Source: an uncultured Pseudomonadota bacterium (lineage in GTDB: Bacteria > Myxococcota_A > UBA796 > UBA9615). Taken from it: a DNA stretch of 43,109 bases. This document shows positions 8,701-16,417 of the stretch, piece after piece. Under the pieces are notes generated by a model that saw nothing but the letters and a program-made list of their open reading frames with translations, was not told the origin of the DNA and made no database searches. The position numbers and the translations under genes were made by a program. The stretch's first letter is position 1. The number at the start of each line of letters is the position of its first letter. The stretch covers positions 1-43,109 of the forward strand of contig CALAGR010000498.1 in assembly GCA_937891735.1 (NCBI GenBank), read 5' to 3'.

Positions 8701-9391
8701 CGAGATCCGCCGCTCCGATCAGGAGCGCGCCGCCCTCATCACCGCAGACCTCGTCGGCTTCGACCTGGGCAGCGCCGCCGCGGACGTCGAAGCGGCCCTG
8801 CGCAGGGTGCGCCCGCCCAACGACGTGCACTTCCTCGTCGGGGGGCAGTCCCGGGAGATGGAGCAGTCGCTGGGCTCGCTCAAGTTCGCCCTGCTCCTCG
8901 CCATCTTCCTCGTCTACATCATCATGGCGAGCCAGTTCGAGTCGGTGTCCCAGCCCCTGGTGATCCTGTTCGCGCTGCCCCTGGCGGTGATCGGCGTGAT
9001 CCCCGCGCTGGCGCTCTTCGACGTGTCCATCTCGGTGATCGTGCTGATCGGCGGCATCGTGCTCGCCGGCGTCGTCGTCAACAACGCCATCGTCCTGGTG
9101 GACTACGCCAACCAGCTCCGGGCCCGGGGCACGCCCCTGGATGACGCGATCATCTCGGCCTGCACGGTGCGCCTGCGGCCGATCCTCATCAGCACCCTGA
9201 CCACGGTGCTGGGGCTCATGCCGATGGTGCTCGGCGTCGGCGAGGGCAGCGAGATCCGGCGTCCGCTCGCCTTGACCATCATCGCCGGGCTGTCGAGCTC
9301 GACGATCCTGACGCTGGGGGTGATCCCCATCCTGTACGCGATGGTGTCGCGGATCGGCCGAGACCGGGACGAGCGCGGGACCGCGTCGTGA
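5792..9391 (+). CDS. RND efflux permease 1, with lysine-glycine-aspartate repeat insertion
   Basis: 1199-residue AcrB/CzcA-superfamily proton-driven pump of the inner membrane. The N-terminus SIYSLLVERPVATIMAF is typical, as is the TM4 segment GMLVDNSIVVLE (Asp near residue 473, the proton-relay position). The second repeat ends in the expected VVVNNAIVLVDYANQLR block. Two insertions make it longer than usual: residues about 325-370, Lys/Asp/Gly-rich with five exact KGD triplets, in the first periplasmic loop; and residues about 585-670, which add hydrophobic stretches between the two halves. ATG 5792 is chosen because homologous sequence starts there; no ribosome binding site is evident in the 90-bp gap, where only a weak TTGAAA-type promoter could be imagined. 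It overlaps the second permease by 4 bp (GTGA). Confidence 0.9.
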   Translation: MHEQPGSRSIYSLLVERPVATIMAFLAALVFGLVSYQSLSLNLMPDLDYPTLTVRTEYAGAAPGEVESQVSRPIEESLSTVPGLASLESVSRAGMSDVILEFDWDSDMTDLSQAVRERIALLDLGDEVGRPLVLRYDPELDPILRIAMSGQDDTPRGLVSLRRMAEDEIKRSVETLPGVAAVKVLGGLEREVTVEVNEGLLHARGFTLGQLVARLQQENINLAGGSLLEGQTEYLIRTLNEFKDAKEIEDLYLFGEQGQVVRVGEVAHVVERTRDREVVGRLAGSEAVEIAIFREADANIVDVSANVRAAIFGSDKQRAWIAQRALDKKKADEEAKGDKPDKPDKVKGDKKKGDKGDKGDKGDKGDHDALLEKQMTNFLVHQLPPETHLTVVSDQAKFIEAAISDVRSTALIGALLAIVVLFVFLRHGWTTFLVGVAIPISVVVTFAPMYLFGVSLNLMSLGGLALCIGMLVDNSIVVLESVHRCREEGDAPLQAAIRGTGEVAGAVFASTLTTVAVFFPIAFVTGVAGQLFGHLALTVVFGLLASLTVALFLVPVLAALPAKLALSRDGGATSGRALAGGGAGVSYTPHPIVFIKGVGSDLTSLARWVVAKPRWRAPARLLVLPVPLLVVFGRAVIGFPVVLVARTSFAVARGLGSWMGWIWAARPWKSDGPSESLFDRGFGAFGATYAAGLRGALRRPSYVLIPAVLLFVGALRFGSTLGTELLPEVHQGVFLARVALPVGAPLERTLELVDRLEKGVARIDGIDSIYTSAGAEQDLGSSADRGANTAEMTIRLVASDDPQGLERRVREDLRAWMAQEFDSVDLKLTAPTLFSLRTPLEVEVRGRDLDELRTAADEAVAVLATVPGLRDVRSNLQAGYPEVQIRYDRDRLARYQLDVGAVARAVRDKVKGNVATFLRGGTQKTDIRVVLRQGDRETTADLAALNINPAGVPPIRLDAVAELVRATGPSEIRRSDQERAALITADLVGFDLGSAAADVEAALRRVRPPNDVHFLVGGQSREMEQSLGSLKFALLLAIFLVYIIMASQFESVSQPLVILFALPLAVIGVIPALALFDVSISVIVLIGGIVLAGVVVNNAIVLVDYANQLRARGTPLDDAIISACTVRLRPILISTLTTVLGLMPMVLGVGEGSEIRRPLALTIIAGLSSSTILTLGVIPILYAMVSRIGRDRDERGTAS
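6845..6889 (+). repeat. Five exact 9-bp tandem repeats encoding KGD
   Basis: AAGGGCGAC is repeated five times without a mismatch, in frame, encoding Lys-Gly-Asp five times inside the first periplasmic loop of RND permease 1. Degenerate copies (GDKPDK, KGDKKK) flank it from about 6770. Perfect nucleotide identity suggests recent slippage and copy-number variability. Confidence 0.95.
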
Positions 9392-12300
9392 GCAGGGCCG
9401 GGTCGTTGCTGCCCCGACTGGCGCTCAAGCGCCCAGTGACCGTGTCCATGGGCCTGCTGGCGATGCTGGTGATGGGCGCCATCGCATGGTCGCGCATCCC
9501 CGTGCAGCTCATGCCCACGGGGTACGACTTCCCGTTCGTGTGGATGTGGGCGCCCTACCCCAACGCGTCCCCGCAGGAGGTGGAGCGGCAGGTCGTGCAG
9601 CCCGTGGAGGACGCGATCGGCACCATGCCGGGCCTGCGGCGGGTGGAGTCCCGGGCCGGCGCCGACTACGCCAACTGGCGCATGGAGTTCTCGCAGGACG
9701 TGGACATGGACGAGGTGTGGGCCAACCTCGTGGACCGCATGGAGCGGACCGTGCCCGAGCTGCCCGACGACTTCGACAACTACTACATCTGGAAGTACAA
9801 CCCCGAGGACGACCCCATCATGTGGATGGCGGTCTCCCTGCCCAACGATGAGGCCGATCCCGCCTATCTGGTCGAGACCCGGATCGTGCGGGCGCTGGAG
9901 CGGGTCCCGGGGGTGGCGCGGGTCGAGTTCCAGGGAGCCGCCCGGGCGCGGATCTACATCGACTTCAACCGCGAGGAGGTCGAGCGCCACAACGTGAGCC
10001 TGTATCGCGTGATGCAGCAGCTGGGCAACGAGAACTTCACGATGCCGTCCGGCGAGGTGCGGGACGACGGCAGCATCGTGCTGGTGCGCTCCCTGTCCAC
10101 CTTCGCGGACGTCGTGGCGCTGCGTGCGCTCCCCATCGGCAACGGGCTGGTGCTCGACGACGTCGCCGACGTCATCCACGGCCGTCCCCTCGACACGACG
10201 ATCCACCGCGTCAATGGGCTCGATGCGGCCTCGATGGACATCTACAAGGAGTCGGGCTCCAACACCCTGGAGGTCACCCGGGCCCTGGCCGAGGAGCTGG
10301 ACGAGCTCGCCCGGGACCCGACCCTGGCGGGCTTTCAGTTCCACCGGTTCTTCGATCAAGGCGAGCTGATCCAGGAGTCCATCGACAACCTCACCAACAC
10401 CGCGCTCCAGGGCGGCCTGCTCGCCGTCTTCGTGCTCTTCCTGTTCCTTCGGCGCACCCGGGTCACGCTGCTCATCGCCGCGACGATCCCCATGTCCCTG
10501 CTGATGACGCTGATCGTGATGTACGCCCGCGGCGACACGATCAACCTGCTGTCGATGATGGGGCTGATGCTCAGCGTGGGCATGGTCGTGGACAACAGCA
10601 TCGTCGTGGTGGAGTCGATCTACCGGCGGCGCGAGTTGGGGGAGTCCCCGCTCGATGCGGCCCTGAACGGCACGGCGGAGGTGGCGCTGGCGATCCTGGC
10701 CGCCACGCTGACCACCATCGTCGTGTTCCTGCCGCTGATCACGATGGGAGACGACGCCCGCTTCTCCTTCTTCATGGGCACGCTGGGGATGCCGGTGTGC
10801 CTGGCGCTGGCGAGCTCGCTCATCGTCGCGCTGATCGTCGTGCCGCTGGCTACGACGGCCGTGGCCGGCGGGGAGCCGGCTCCCCCCTCGCGGGCCATCC
10901 GCTGGGTCTCCCGCACCTACGAGCGGCTGCTCTCGCTCGTGCTTCGCCGGCGCGCGGATGCGGTCGTGCTGGCGGTCCTCGCGCTGGTCTCCATGACCTG
11001 GGCGGCGAACAACCTGCAGCGCGCCGACGAGGTCAGCGGCGGGATGATCGACGCGGTGGTGCGGCTCAACTTCCCGGCGTCGTTCACCCCCGAGGAGATG
11101 AACGACGCGTTGACGGAGGTCGAGACGCTCTTCCTGGACCGGACCGACGAGTGGCGCATCAAGGCCGTTCGGGCGCGGCGCTGGCGCAGCTCCACCCGCG
11201 GCTTCGTCATGTGCTTCCTGGAGCGCCGGGAGCGGGGCGACATCACGAAGGAGGAGCTGCTCGAAGCCATCGACGACATCCTCCCGGAGATCCCGGGCGT
11301 CAAGATCGGCGTCGGGTGGGGCGGCGGCGGCCGCGGCGGCGGCGGAAACGACCTGGATCTGCGCTTGGAGGGGCCGGACAGCGAGAAGCTCATGGAGCTC
11401 GGGGAGGCCATCGCGGAGCGTCTGCGCAGCGTCTCGGGGGTGCTGACCGCGGAGCCGGAGATCGGCGAGGAGGGCGCCGACGAGCTCGTCCTGGAGGTAG
11501 ATCGGCTCAAGGCCGCGCGCTACGGCGTCGATCCCGCGCTGCTCGCGCGCTCTGTGGCCTTCGGCTTTCGTGGCACGTCGCTGCGCCCGATGCACCTCGA
11601 AGACAAGGACGTGCCGGTGCAGGCGGGCTTCCGGCTCGAGGACCGGGCGGACATCCAGCGCCTGGACGCGTTCTCGGTGTGGTCGCCCACCGGCTCGGTG
11701 GCCCTCAGCACCATCGCCGACAAGTCGTTTCGCAAGGGCTACGGCGAGATCCGCCGCGTGAACCGCAAGACCGCCCTGTCGGTGAAGGTCACCTTCGAGG
11801 AGGAGGACATGATGGCCGGCCACGCGAAGATCACCGACGCGCTGCAGGGGCTGAAGCTCCCCCGCGGGTACAGCTGGAACGCAGGGCAGCGCTTCGACGA
11901 TCTCGAAGAGCAGGACAGCGCGCGGGGCTACGCCCTGATGATGAGCGTGGCCTACGTGTTCCTGCTGATGGGCATGCTCTTCGAGAGCTTCTGGCTGCCG
12001 ATGAGCGTGCTCTTCTCGATCCCGTTCGCGTTCTTCGGCGTGTACTGGATGCTCTACCTGACCGGCACGACGTTCGAGATGATGGCCGGGATCGGCCTGG
12101 TGATCCTCGTGGGCATCGTGGTCAACAACGCCATCGTGCTGGTGGACCGGGTGCAGCAGCACCGCGCGGAGGGCATGGCGCGCGACGAGGCGATCCTGGC
12201 TGGGGGACGCGAGCGCATGCGGCCGATCCTGATGACCGCGGCCACGACGATCGTCGGCCTGCTCCCCATGGCCCTCGGGGACTCGGGGATCGTGGGGATC

Positions 12301-12462
12301 CCCTACTACCCCCTGGGCCGCTCCGTCATCGGTGGGCTGCTCGCCTCGACGCTGCTGAGCCTGCTCCTCGTTCCGCTGTTCTACACATTCCTCGATGACC
12401 TCAAGGGGCTGCTGCTCCGGGTGCTTGGCTGGACCGCGCCGAGCGAGGAGGGGACGCCATGA
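9388..12462 (+). CDS. RND efflux permease 2
   Basis: 1024-residue RND pump of standard length, translationally coupled to the preceding permease (GTGA overlap at 9388-9391). The N-terminal ALKRPVTVSMGLLAML, the TM4 block GMVVDNSIVVVES (Asp near residue 401) and the C-terminal GIVVNNAIVLVDRVQQHR block are all present. Twelve hydrophobic segments in the two-fold RND layout are recognisable. A glycine-rich loop (GWGGGGRGGGG) lies at about residues 645-655. Two distinct RND subunits next to one adaptor and one channel resemble the MdtB-MdtC arrangement, in which the two permeases form one mixed trimer. Whether that holds here cannot be told from sequence. Substrates are unknown. Confidence 0.93.
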   Translation: MSRAGSLLPRLALKRPVTVSMGLLAMLVMGAIAWSRIPVQLMPTGYDFPFVWMWAPYPNASPQEVERQVVQPVEDAIGTMPGLRRVESRAGADYANWRMEFSQDVDMDEVWANLVDRMERTVPELPDDFDNYYIWKYNPEDDPIMWMAVSLPNDEADPAYLVETRIVRALERVPGVARVEFQGAARARIYIDFNREEVERHNVSLYRVMQQLGNENFTMPSGEVRDDGSIVLVRSLSTFADVVALRALPIGNGLVLDDVADVIHGRPLDTTIHRVNGLDAASMDIYKESGSNTLEVTRALAEELDELARDPTLAGFQFHRFFDQGELIQESIDNLTNTALQGGLLAVFVLFLFLRRTRVTLLIAATIPMSLLMTLIVMYARGDTINLLSMMGLMLSVGMVVDNSIVVVESIYRRRELGESPLDAALNGTAEVALAILAATLTTIVVFLPLITMGDDARFSFFMGTLGMPVCLALASSLIVALIVVPLATTAVAGGEPAPPSRAIRWVSRTYERLLSLVLRRRADAVVLAVLALVSMTWAANNLQRADEVSGGMIDAVVRLNFPASFTPEEMNDALTEVETLFLDRTDEWRIKAVRARRWRSSTRGFVMCFLERRERGDITKEELLEAIDDILPEIPGVKIGVGWGGGGRGGGGNDLDLRLEGPDSEKLMELGEAIAERLRSVSGVLTAEPEIGEEGADELVLEVDRLKAARYGVDPALLARSVAFGFRGTSLRPMHLEDKDVPVQAGFRLEDRADIQRLDAFSVWSPTGSVALSTIADKSFRKGYGEIRRVNRKTALSVKVTFEEEDMMAGHAKITDALQGLKLPRGYSWNAGQRFDDLEEQDSARGYALMMSVAYVFLLMGMLFESFWLPMSVLFSIPFAFFGVYWMLYLTGTTFEMMAGIGLVILVGIVVNNAIVLVDRVQQHRAEGMARDEAILAGGRERMRPILMTAATTIVGLLPMALGDSGIVGIPYYPLGRSVIGGLLASTLLSLLLVPLFYTFLDDLKGLLLRVLGWTAPSEEGTP

Positions 12463-14048
12463 GACTGCTGCTCGCCCTGATCGTGTCGCTCTGCGCGACC
12501 CCCGCTCTGGCCCAGGAGGCCGCGAGCGTGAGCGCGGAGGTGCTGCGCGACGCCCTGACGCACTCCGTCACGCGGACTCCCCAGGCCCTGGGCCTCGAGG
12601 AGGCCCTGCATCGGTCTCTGGCCGACAACCTCGGTCTGCGCGCGAAGATCCGCGAGCTCGAAGCGGCCCGCTACCGGAGCAAGGCGTCCATCGCGCCCTG
12701 GCTGCCCATCCTGACGGCCGCCGGCAACGCCCGGCCCTTCAAGAACGAGCGCTGGTTCGACCAGTACGAGGCGTGGGAGCGCACCGACGGCAACTCGGCC
12801 AACTACAGCCTCGGGGTGCGGTCGGCGCTTCCCGTGGGCACCACGGTCAACCTCGGTTGGAGCCAGGGCACGTTCAACCAGTTCACCACCTACGACCCCG
12901 AGATCTTCATCACCAACCCCCTGGACCCGGACAACCCCATCCCGGTGCTGGCGAACAACGACTTCCACACCCGCTGGTCGGCGCTCTCCCTGAGCCTGAA
13001 CCAGTCCCTCCTGAAGGGGATCTCCCCCACCTGGCACCTGCAGGGCATGTGGCAGGCCGAGATCGCCGTCGACTCCGCGTCCCTGCAGCGCGACAAGGAG
13101 ATCGCCAGCGTGCTCAGCGACACGCTGAAGGCGTACTGGGACCTGGTGGCGGCGACGGAGAACGTCGCGATCGCGCAAGAGGCCCGGGAGCTGGCTGTGT
13201 CGCAGCGGGAGATCACCCAGGCGCGCATCGGCGCGGGCGACCTCGCGCCCATCGAGCTGCTGCGCATCGACGAGACGACCGCCACCCGCTCCTCCGAGGT
13301 CCTGCAGGCCGAGCAGGCGCTGGAGGAGGCGGAGGGCCGGCTCAAGATGGTCCTCGGAGTGGGGCTCAACGACACGCTGGCCTACGCGCGCATCCTGCCC
13401 ACGGACGGCGCGACGCTGCTGCTCCCCGAGCGCACGCGGGACGGGTCGTTGCAGAGCGCCCTGGCCAGCAACCTCGACCTCCGGCTCGCCCGCGCCAGCA
13501 TCGAGAGCCGCAACATCCAGTGGGCCGGGGACAAGCACGCGCGCCTGCCGAGCCTGGACCTGAACGCGTCGCTGACGCTGAACGGGCGCGGCTTCGATCT
13601 GGCCGAGGCGGTGGACGACGTCTTCGCCCGCAAGTTCCCCGACTTCGAGATCGGGCTGGTGTTCGCGATGCCCCTGCCGGACATCGGCTCGTGGAACACG
13701 GCCCGCGCGTCGGGCGCCGAGGTGGAAGCGGCGCTGCTGACCCTGCAGCAGGCAGAGCGCGAGGTGCTGGCGGGCATCGAAGCGGCGCTCCTGCAGATCC
13801 TGTCCTTCGACAAGCAGGTCGAGGTGGCCCAAGTGCGCATCGACCTCGCGGCGCGCACCGCGGAGGCGTCCGAAGCGACCTACTCCGTGGGCCGCAACAC
13901 GCTGCGCGACGTGCTCGAGGCCCATCAGGCGTTGAAGTCCGCGCGCCAGGCGCGGGTGGCCGCGGAGGTGCAGGCCCTCAAGTCCAGGATCGACCTCGAG
14001 GTGCTCCGGGGCACCCTCCTGCAGACCCTCGGAGTGGAGCTGGAATAG
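12459..14048 (+). CDS. TolC-family outer membrane efflux channel
   Basis: 529-residue outer membrane factor that would complete the tripartite pump. A Sec signal peptide ends near residue 19 (ATPALA before QE). The mature protein shows two related alpha-helical halves rich in Ala, Glu, Leu and Gln, with TolC-type segments such as GLEEALHRSLADN near the start of each half and a long coiled-coil pattern (AREVLAGIEAALLQILSFDKQVEVAQ) in the second. Its ATG overlaps the TGA of permease 2 (ATGA, 12459-12462), so the three genes are probably translated in sequence. The cluster appears to end here: the next gene follows after 36 bp with its own possible promoter. Confidence 0.92.
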   Translation: MRLLLALIVSLCATPALAQEAASVSAEVLRDALTHSVTRTPQALGLEEALHRSLADNLGLRAKIRELEAARYRSKASIAPWLPILTAAGNARPFKNERWFDQYEAWERTDGNSANYSLGVRSALPVGTTVNLGWSQGTFNQFTTYDPEIFITNPLDPDNPIPVLANNDFHTRWSALSLSLNQSLLKGISPTWHLQGMWQAEIAVDSASLQRDKEIASVLSDTLKAYWDLVAATENVAIAQEARELAVSQREITQARIGAGDLAPIELLRIDETTATRSSEVLQAEQALEEAEGRLKMVLGVGLNDTLAYARILPTDGATLLLPERTRDGSLQSALASNLDLRLARASIESRNIQWAGDKHARLPSLDLNASLTLNGRGFDLAEAVDDVFARKFPDFEIGLVFAMPLPDIGSWNTARASGAEVEAALLTLQQAEREVLAGIEAALLQILSFDKQVEVAQVRIDLAARTAEASEATYSVGRNTLRDVLEAHQALKSARQARVAAEVQALKSRIDLEVLRGTLLQTLGVELE

Positions 14049-14069
14049 GCGCAGCGCGCGACGGTTCGC

Positions 14070-14084
14070 TAGCATGCGCACCTC
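14070..14084 (+). promoter_or_regulatory. -10-like element TAGCAT before a GTG start
   Basis: TAGCAT (four of six to TATAAT) at 14070-14075 lies nine bases before GTG 14085, in a 36-bp gap with no Shine-Dalgarno sequence. It fits the pattern of start codons close to a -10 box seen elsewhere in this window, but the match is weak. Confidence 0.3.
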
Positions 14085-15257
14085 GTGCAGCAGCTTCCCT
14101 GTCCCAAGTGCTCGACCCCCATCCCGGTCCGCGTCGAGACCGCGGACGACCGTGGCCGGGTCCGGCTGGCGTGTCCGGCATGCAACGCGCGCCTGCTGAT
14201 CAAGGTGAACCCGCGGACGCTCTCGATCTCCCCCAACATCCCGCAGGTCCAGGAGCCGCCGCCGGAGCCGCTGCCGATCCACCTCACCGCCGAGCAGCTC
14301 GCGGTCTGGGCGGTGGTCGTGCACGGGATCGAGGCGGAGCACATCGGTGAGGCGCGGCGCGCGCTGCTCACCATGCCGCGCTTCCGCTCGAACCCGAACA
14401 AGCTGCACGACGCGACCGATCAGCTTCCGTTCGTCATCGGCGGGCTCCATCGGACCGAAGCGGCGCGTCTCGAAGAGCAGTTCGACACGCTCACCGCCGA
14501 CTTCGAGAGCGGTCCCCAGGCCTGGCTCCTGGACGATGACCTCAAGCCGATCCCGCCGTCCGCCCGCGGATCCCTGCCGGACCTGGATCGGGGCTGGACC
14601 GATGAGTTCGACCCGCTCCACGGCGAGAGCAACGATCTGGACGTCAGCTTCGACCTCGCCGAGGCCCGGAGCGGCGACGACCTGTGGCCTTCGTACGCGG
14701 CAGAGCAGCCGGACGAAGGCGAGCTCGCGGAGATCGAGGACGACGCGCTGGACCTGCTGACGCCGGCCGTGACGGATCCCGCCGGCACCCCCAGCGCCAC
14801 CGAGCCCGCCCTGTCGATCACCAACGAGGTGGCCGTCGAGGACTTCGATGAATACGACTTTGACGAGGAGTACTCGCCCAGCGGCGAGTTCTTCACCGCC
14901 GGCGGTGGCACCGCGATCTCCACCACGGCCCTGCCCGACACAGAGGAGAGCGCAGCCGAGGACGGCTCGACCAGCCGCCCCGCCATGCCGGTGGTGACGA
15001 TCGACCGGATCCCGGGGATGGACGTGGTACTCGGCGGCGTGCAGACCCGGATCGCGCTCACCTCCACGCTCATCGGCGCGAACCCGGACGACGTCATCGG
15101 CGCCGCCCTCGACGATGGACAGAGGCGTCTGAGGAAGCAGGCCGCGGCCCTGGGCGCGGGCGGCGTGGTGGGGCTGCACACCTCGCACAGCGCAGTGCCG
15201 GGCCCCTCGGGGTGGCTCTGGATCCTGATCTTGTCAGGGACGGCCGTTCGACCCTGA
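14085..15257 (+). CDS. Zinc-ribbon protein with acidic linker and YbjQ-like C-terminal domain
   Basis: 390-residue protein. Residues 1-45 hold two CXXC pairs (CPKCSTPIPV and CPACNARL), an MJ0042-type zinc ribbon often found at the N-terminus of deltaproteobacterial membrane or regulatory proteins. The middle (about 60-290) is acidic and Asp/Glu/Pro-rich, without recognisable domains. Residues about 300-375 resemble the YbjQ/UPF0145 fold: IDRIPGMDVVLG, a regular helix with QRRLRKQAAALGAGGVVGLH, and a final hydrophobic strand. YbjQ function is not established (a heavy-metal-binding role has been proposed for the family). GTG 14085 is the only start that includes the full first cysteine pair. 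The gene converges on the M23 peptidase gene. Confidence 0.6.
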   Translation: MQQLPCPKCSTPIPVRVETADDRGRVRLACPACNARLLIKVNPRTLSISPNIPQVQEPPPEPLPIHLTAEQLAVWAVVVHGIEAEHIGEARRALLTMPRFRSNPNKLHDATDQLPFVIGGLHRTEAARLEEQFDTLTADFESGPQAWLLDDDLKPIPPSARGSLPDLDRGWTDEFDPLHGESNDLDVSFDLAEARSGDDLWPSYAAEQPDEGELAEIEDDALDLLTPAVTDPAGTPSATEPALSITNEVAVEDFDEYDFDEEYSPSGEFFTAGGGTAISTTALPDTEESAAEDGSTSRPAMPVVTIDRIPGMDVVLGGVQTRIALTSTLIGANPDDVIGAALDDGQRRLRKQAAALGAGGVVGLHTSHSAVPGPSGWLWILILSGTAVRP

Positions 15258-15270
15258 GGTCACGAGCCCT

Positions 15271-15283
15271 GGGGCCTCGCCCC
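15271..15283. terminator. Short GC hairpin between convergent genes
   Basis: GGGGC-CTC-GCCCC forms a five-pair stem in the 27 bp between the + strand zinc-ribbon gene and the - strand peptidase gene. It could slow both polymerases. No T-run follows on either strand, so this is a weak call. Confidence 0.3.
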
Positions 15284-15284
15284 G

Positions 15285-16241
15285 CTAGTTCTGGTCGCGG
15301 TCCAGGTAGCGAAGCGGATTGACCGCCGCGCCGTCCTGATGCACCTCGAAGTGCAGGTGCGGCCCCGTCGAGCGGCCCGTGCTGCCCACCCGCCCGAGCA
15401 CCTCGGAGCGCTGGATCCGGGCACCGACCCGGACGTTGATCCGCGACAGGTGGCCGTACTTCGTGCTCAGCCCATAGCCGTGATCGATCACGACCAGGTT
15501 GCCGTAGGCCGTGTGGTACCCGGCGTACACGACGTGTCCGTCCGCGGGCGCCACCACCGGCGTGCCCCGGGGGGCCGCGATGTCGATGCCGGCGTGCAGG
15601 CGACGGCCCTCGCCCTGCGGGCTCTGGCGGTAGCCGTACCGGGAGGTCATCCAGCCGCGGACCGGCCACACCGTGGGGTGGGCGCGGGTCAGGGACCAGC
15701 GATCATCGAGGTAGCCGCGCACCTCCTGCATGGACTCCTCCTCGTCCAGGAGGCTGCTCTCCAGCTCGCGGGCCCGGGCCTCGACCGCTTCGAGCTCGCC
15801 TGCGGCGCCGAGGACCTCGATGGGTCCCATGTCCCCGTTGGTGGCGATGCCCACGTCGGTGCGGCCCTGACGCTCCGCGGCGGCCAGCTCCAGCGCCGAC
15901 AGGGACTCCAGGCCGAAGGCGCGCGCGCTCTCGTCTTCCTGGCTGAGCTGCCGCAGCTTGGCGTCGTTGGCCATCACCCGCTCGAGGGCCTGATCCACCC
16001 GCGTCAGGCGGGCTTCGAGCCCCTGCAGCTGGCCTCGCAGCACGGCGTTCTCGGCCTCTGCGGACAGGCTGTTGCCCTGCATGGTCGTGAGCTTCCAGGA
16101 CCCGGCGGCGGCGGCGAGCATCAAGAACAGAAGCGAGGAAACGGCGAGGAAGCCGAACAGGCGGAGCCTCCGAGAATCAACGACGAACCGGCGCTCTGCG
16201 GCTCCGTCGGACTCCAGCTGGATGGCGATTCGCTTGCTCAA
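15285..16241 (-). CDS. M23 (LytM-type) peptidoglycan endopeptidase, membrane-anchored
   Basis: 318 residues. A hydrophobic segment at about 29-50 (LFGFLAVSSLLFLMLAAAAG) anchors it in the inner membrane. A coiled-coil stretch (about 60-110 and 150-180, Glu/Leu/Arg-rich) follows. The catalytic M23 domain occupies the C-terminal 120 residues with the zinc motifs LHAGIDIA (His and Asp) and HLHFEV (HxH), so it is likely an active hydrolase and not a degenerate EnvC/NlpD activator. It starts at TTG 16241 behind GAGGAG seven bases upstream. It should cut peptide cross-links during growth or division. It has its own sigma-70-like promoter at 16319-16348. Confidence 0.9.
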   Translation of the reverse strand: MSKRIAIQLESDGAAERRFVVDSRRLRLFGFLAVSSLLFLMLAAAAGSWKLTTMQGNSLSAEAENAVLRGQLQGLEARLTRVDQALERVMANDAKLRQLSQEDESARAFGLESLSALELAAAERQGRTDVGIATNGDMGPIEVLGAAGELEAVEARARELESSLLDEEESMQEVRGYLDDRWSLTRAHPTVWPVRGWMTSRYGYRQSPQGEGRRLHAGIDIAAPRGTPVVAPADGHVVYAGYHTAYGNLVVIDHGYGLSTKYGHLSRINVRVGARIQRSEVLGRVGSTGRSTGPHLHFEVHQDGAAVNPLRYLDRDQN

Positions 16242-16290
16242 GAACTAGCTCCTCTGCTCGGGTTCAGGACGCCGCACTTGGCTGGCTGTA

Positions 16291-16310
16291 CCGGGCTTCG
16301 CCGTGCCCGG
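16291..16310 (-). other. GC-rich hairpin in the leader of the M23 peptidase gene
   Basis: CCGGGC and GCCCGG pair around an eight-base loop. It lies at the predicted 5' end of the M23 mRNA, just downstream of the promoter at 16319-16348. It may stabilise the transcript or act as a terminator for the upstream PP2C gene. No T-run follows. Confidence 0.35.
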
Positions 16311-16318
16311 GGTGGCGG

Positions 16319-16348
16319 CAAATAGCACCCGCCCGCTTCCACTGTCAA
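16319..16348 (-). promoter_or_regulatory. Sigma-70-like promoter for the M23 peptidase gene
   Basis: On the minus strand a perfect TTGACA (16348-16343) is followed by an 18-bp spacer and TATTTG (16324-16319). TGC lies directly before the -10, an extended -10 TGn motif. Predicted start is near 16312, giving a leader of about 70 nt. It lies in the 176-bp gap between the PP2C and M23 genes. Confidence 0.6.
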
Positions 16349-16417
16349 ACCCTTTGTCGGGTCGGGGCTTCCCCCGGATCTCCAAAGAAGCCGGACGTCG
16401 GAGCGCCCGGCCGTCGT

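Noticed and set aside
9103..12162. Very long antisense open frames opposite the RND, TolC-like and other genes (also 3305-5452, 12381-15188 and 29418-31565 on the minus strand, 33727-37095 on the plus strand).
   Set aside because: GC-rich codon usage leaves shadow frames open. Their translations are Arg/Gly/His/Val-rich with no domains, while the opposite strand encodes clear protein families.
13978..14181. Small minus-strand frame across the TolC-like/zinc-ribbon gene junction.
   Set aside because: Low-complexity Pro/Gly/Arg sequence overlapping two supported genes.
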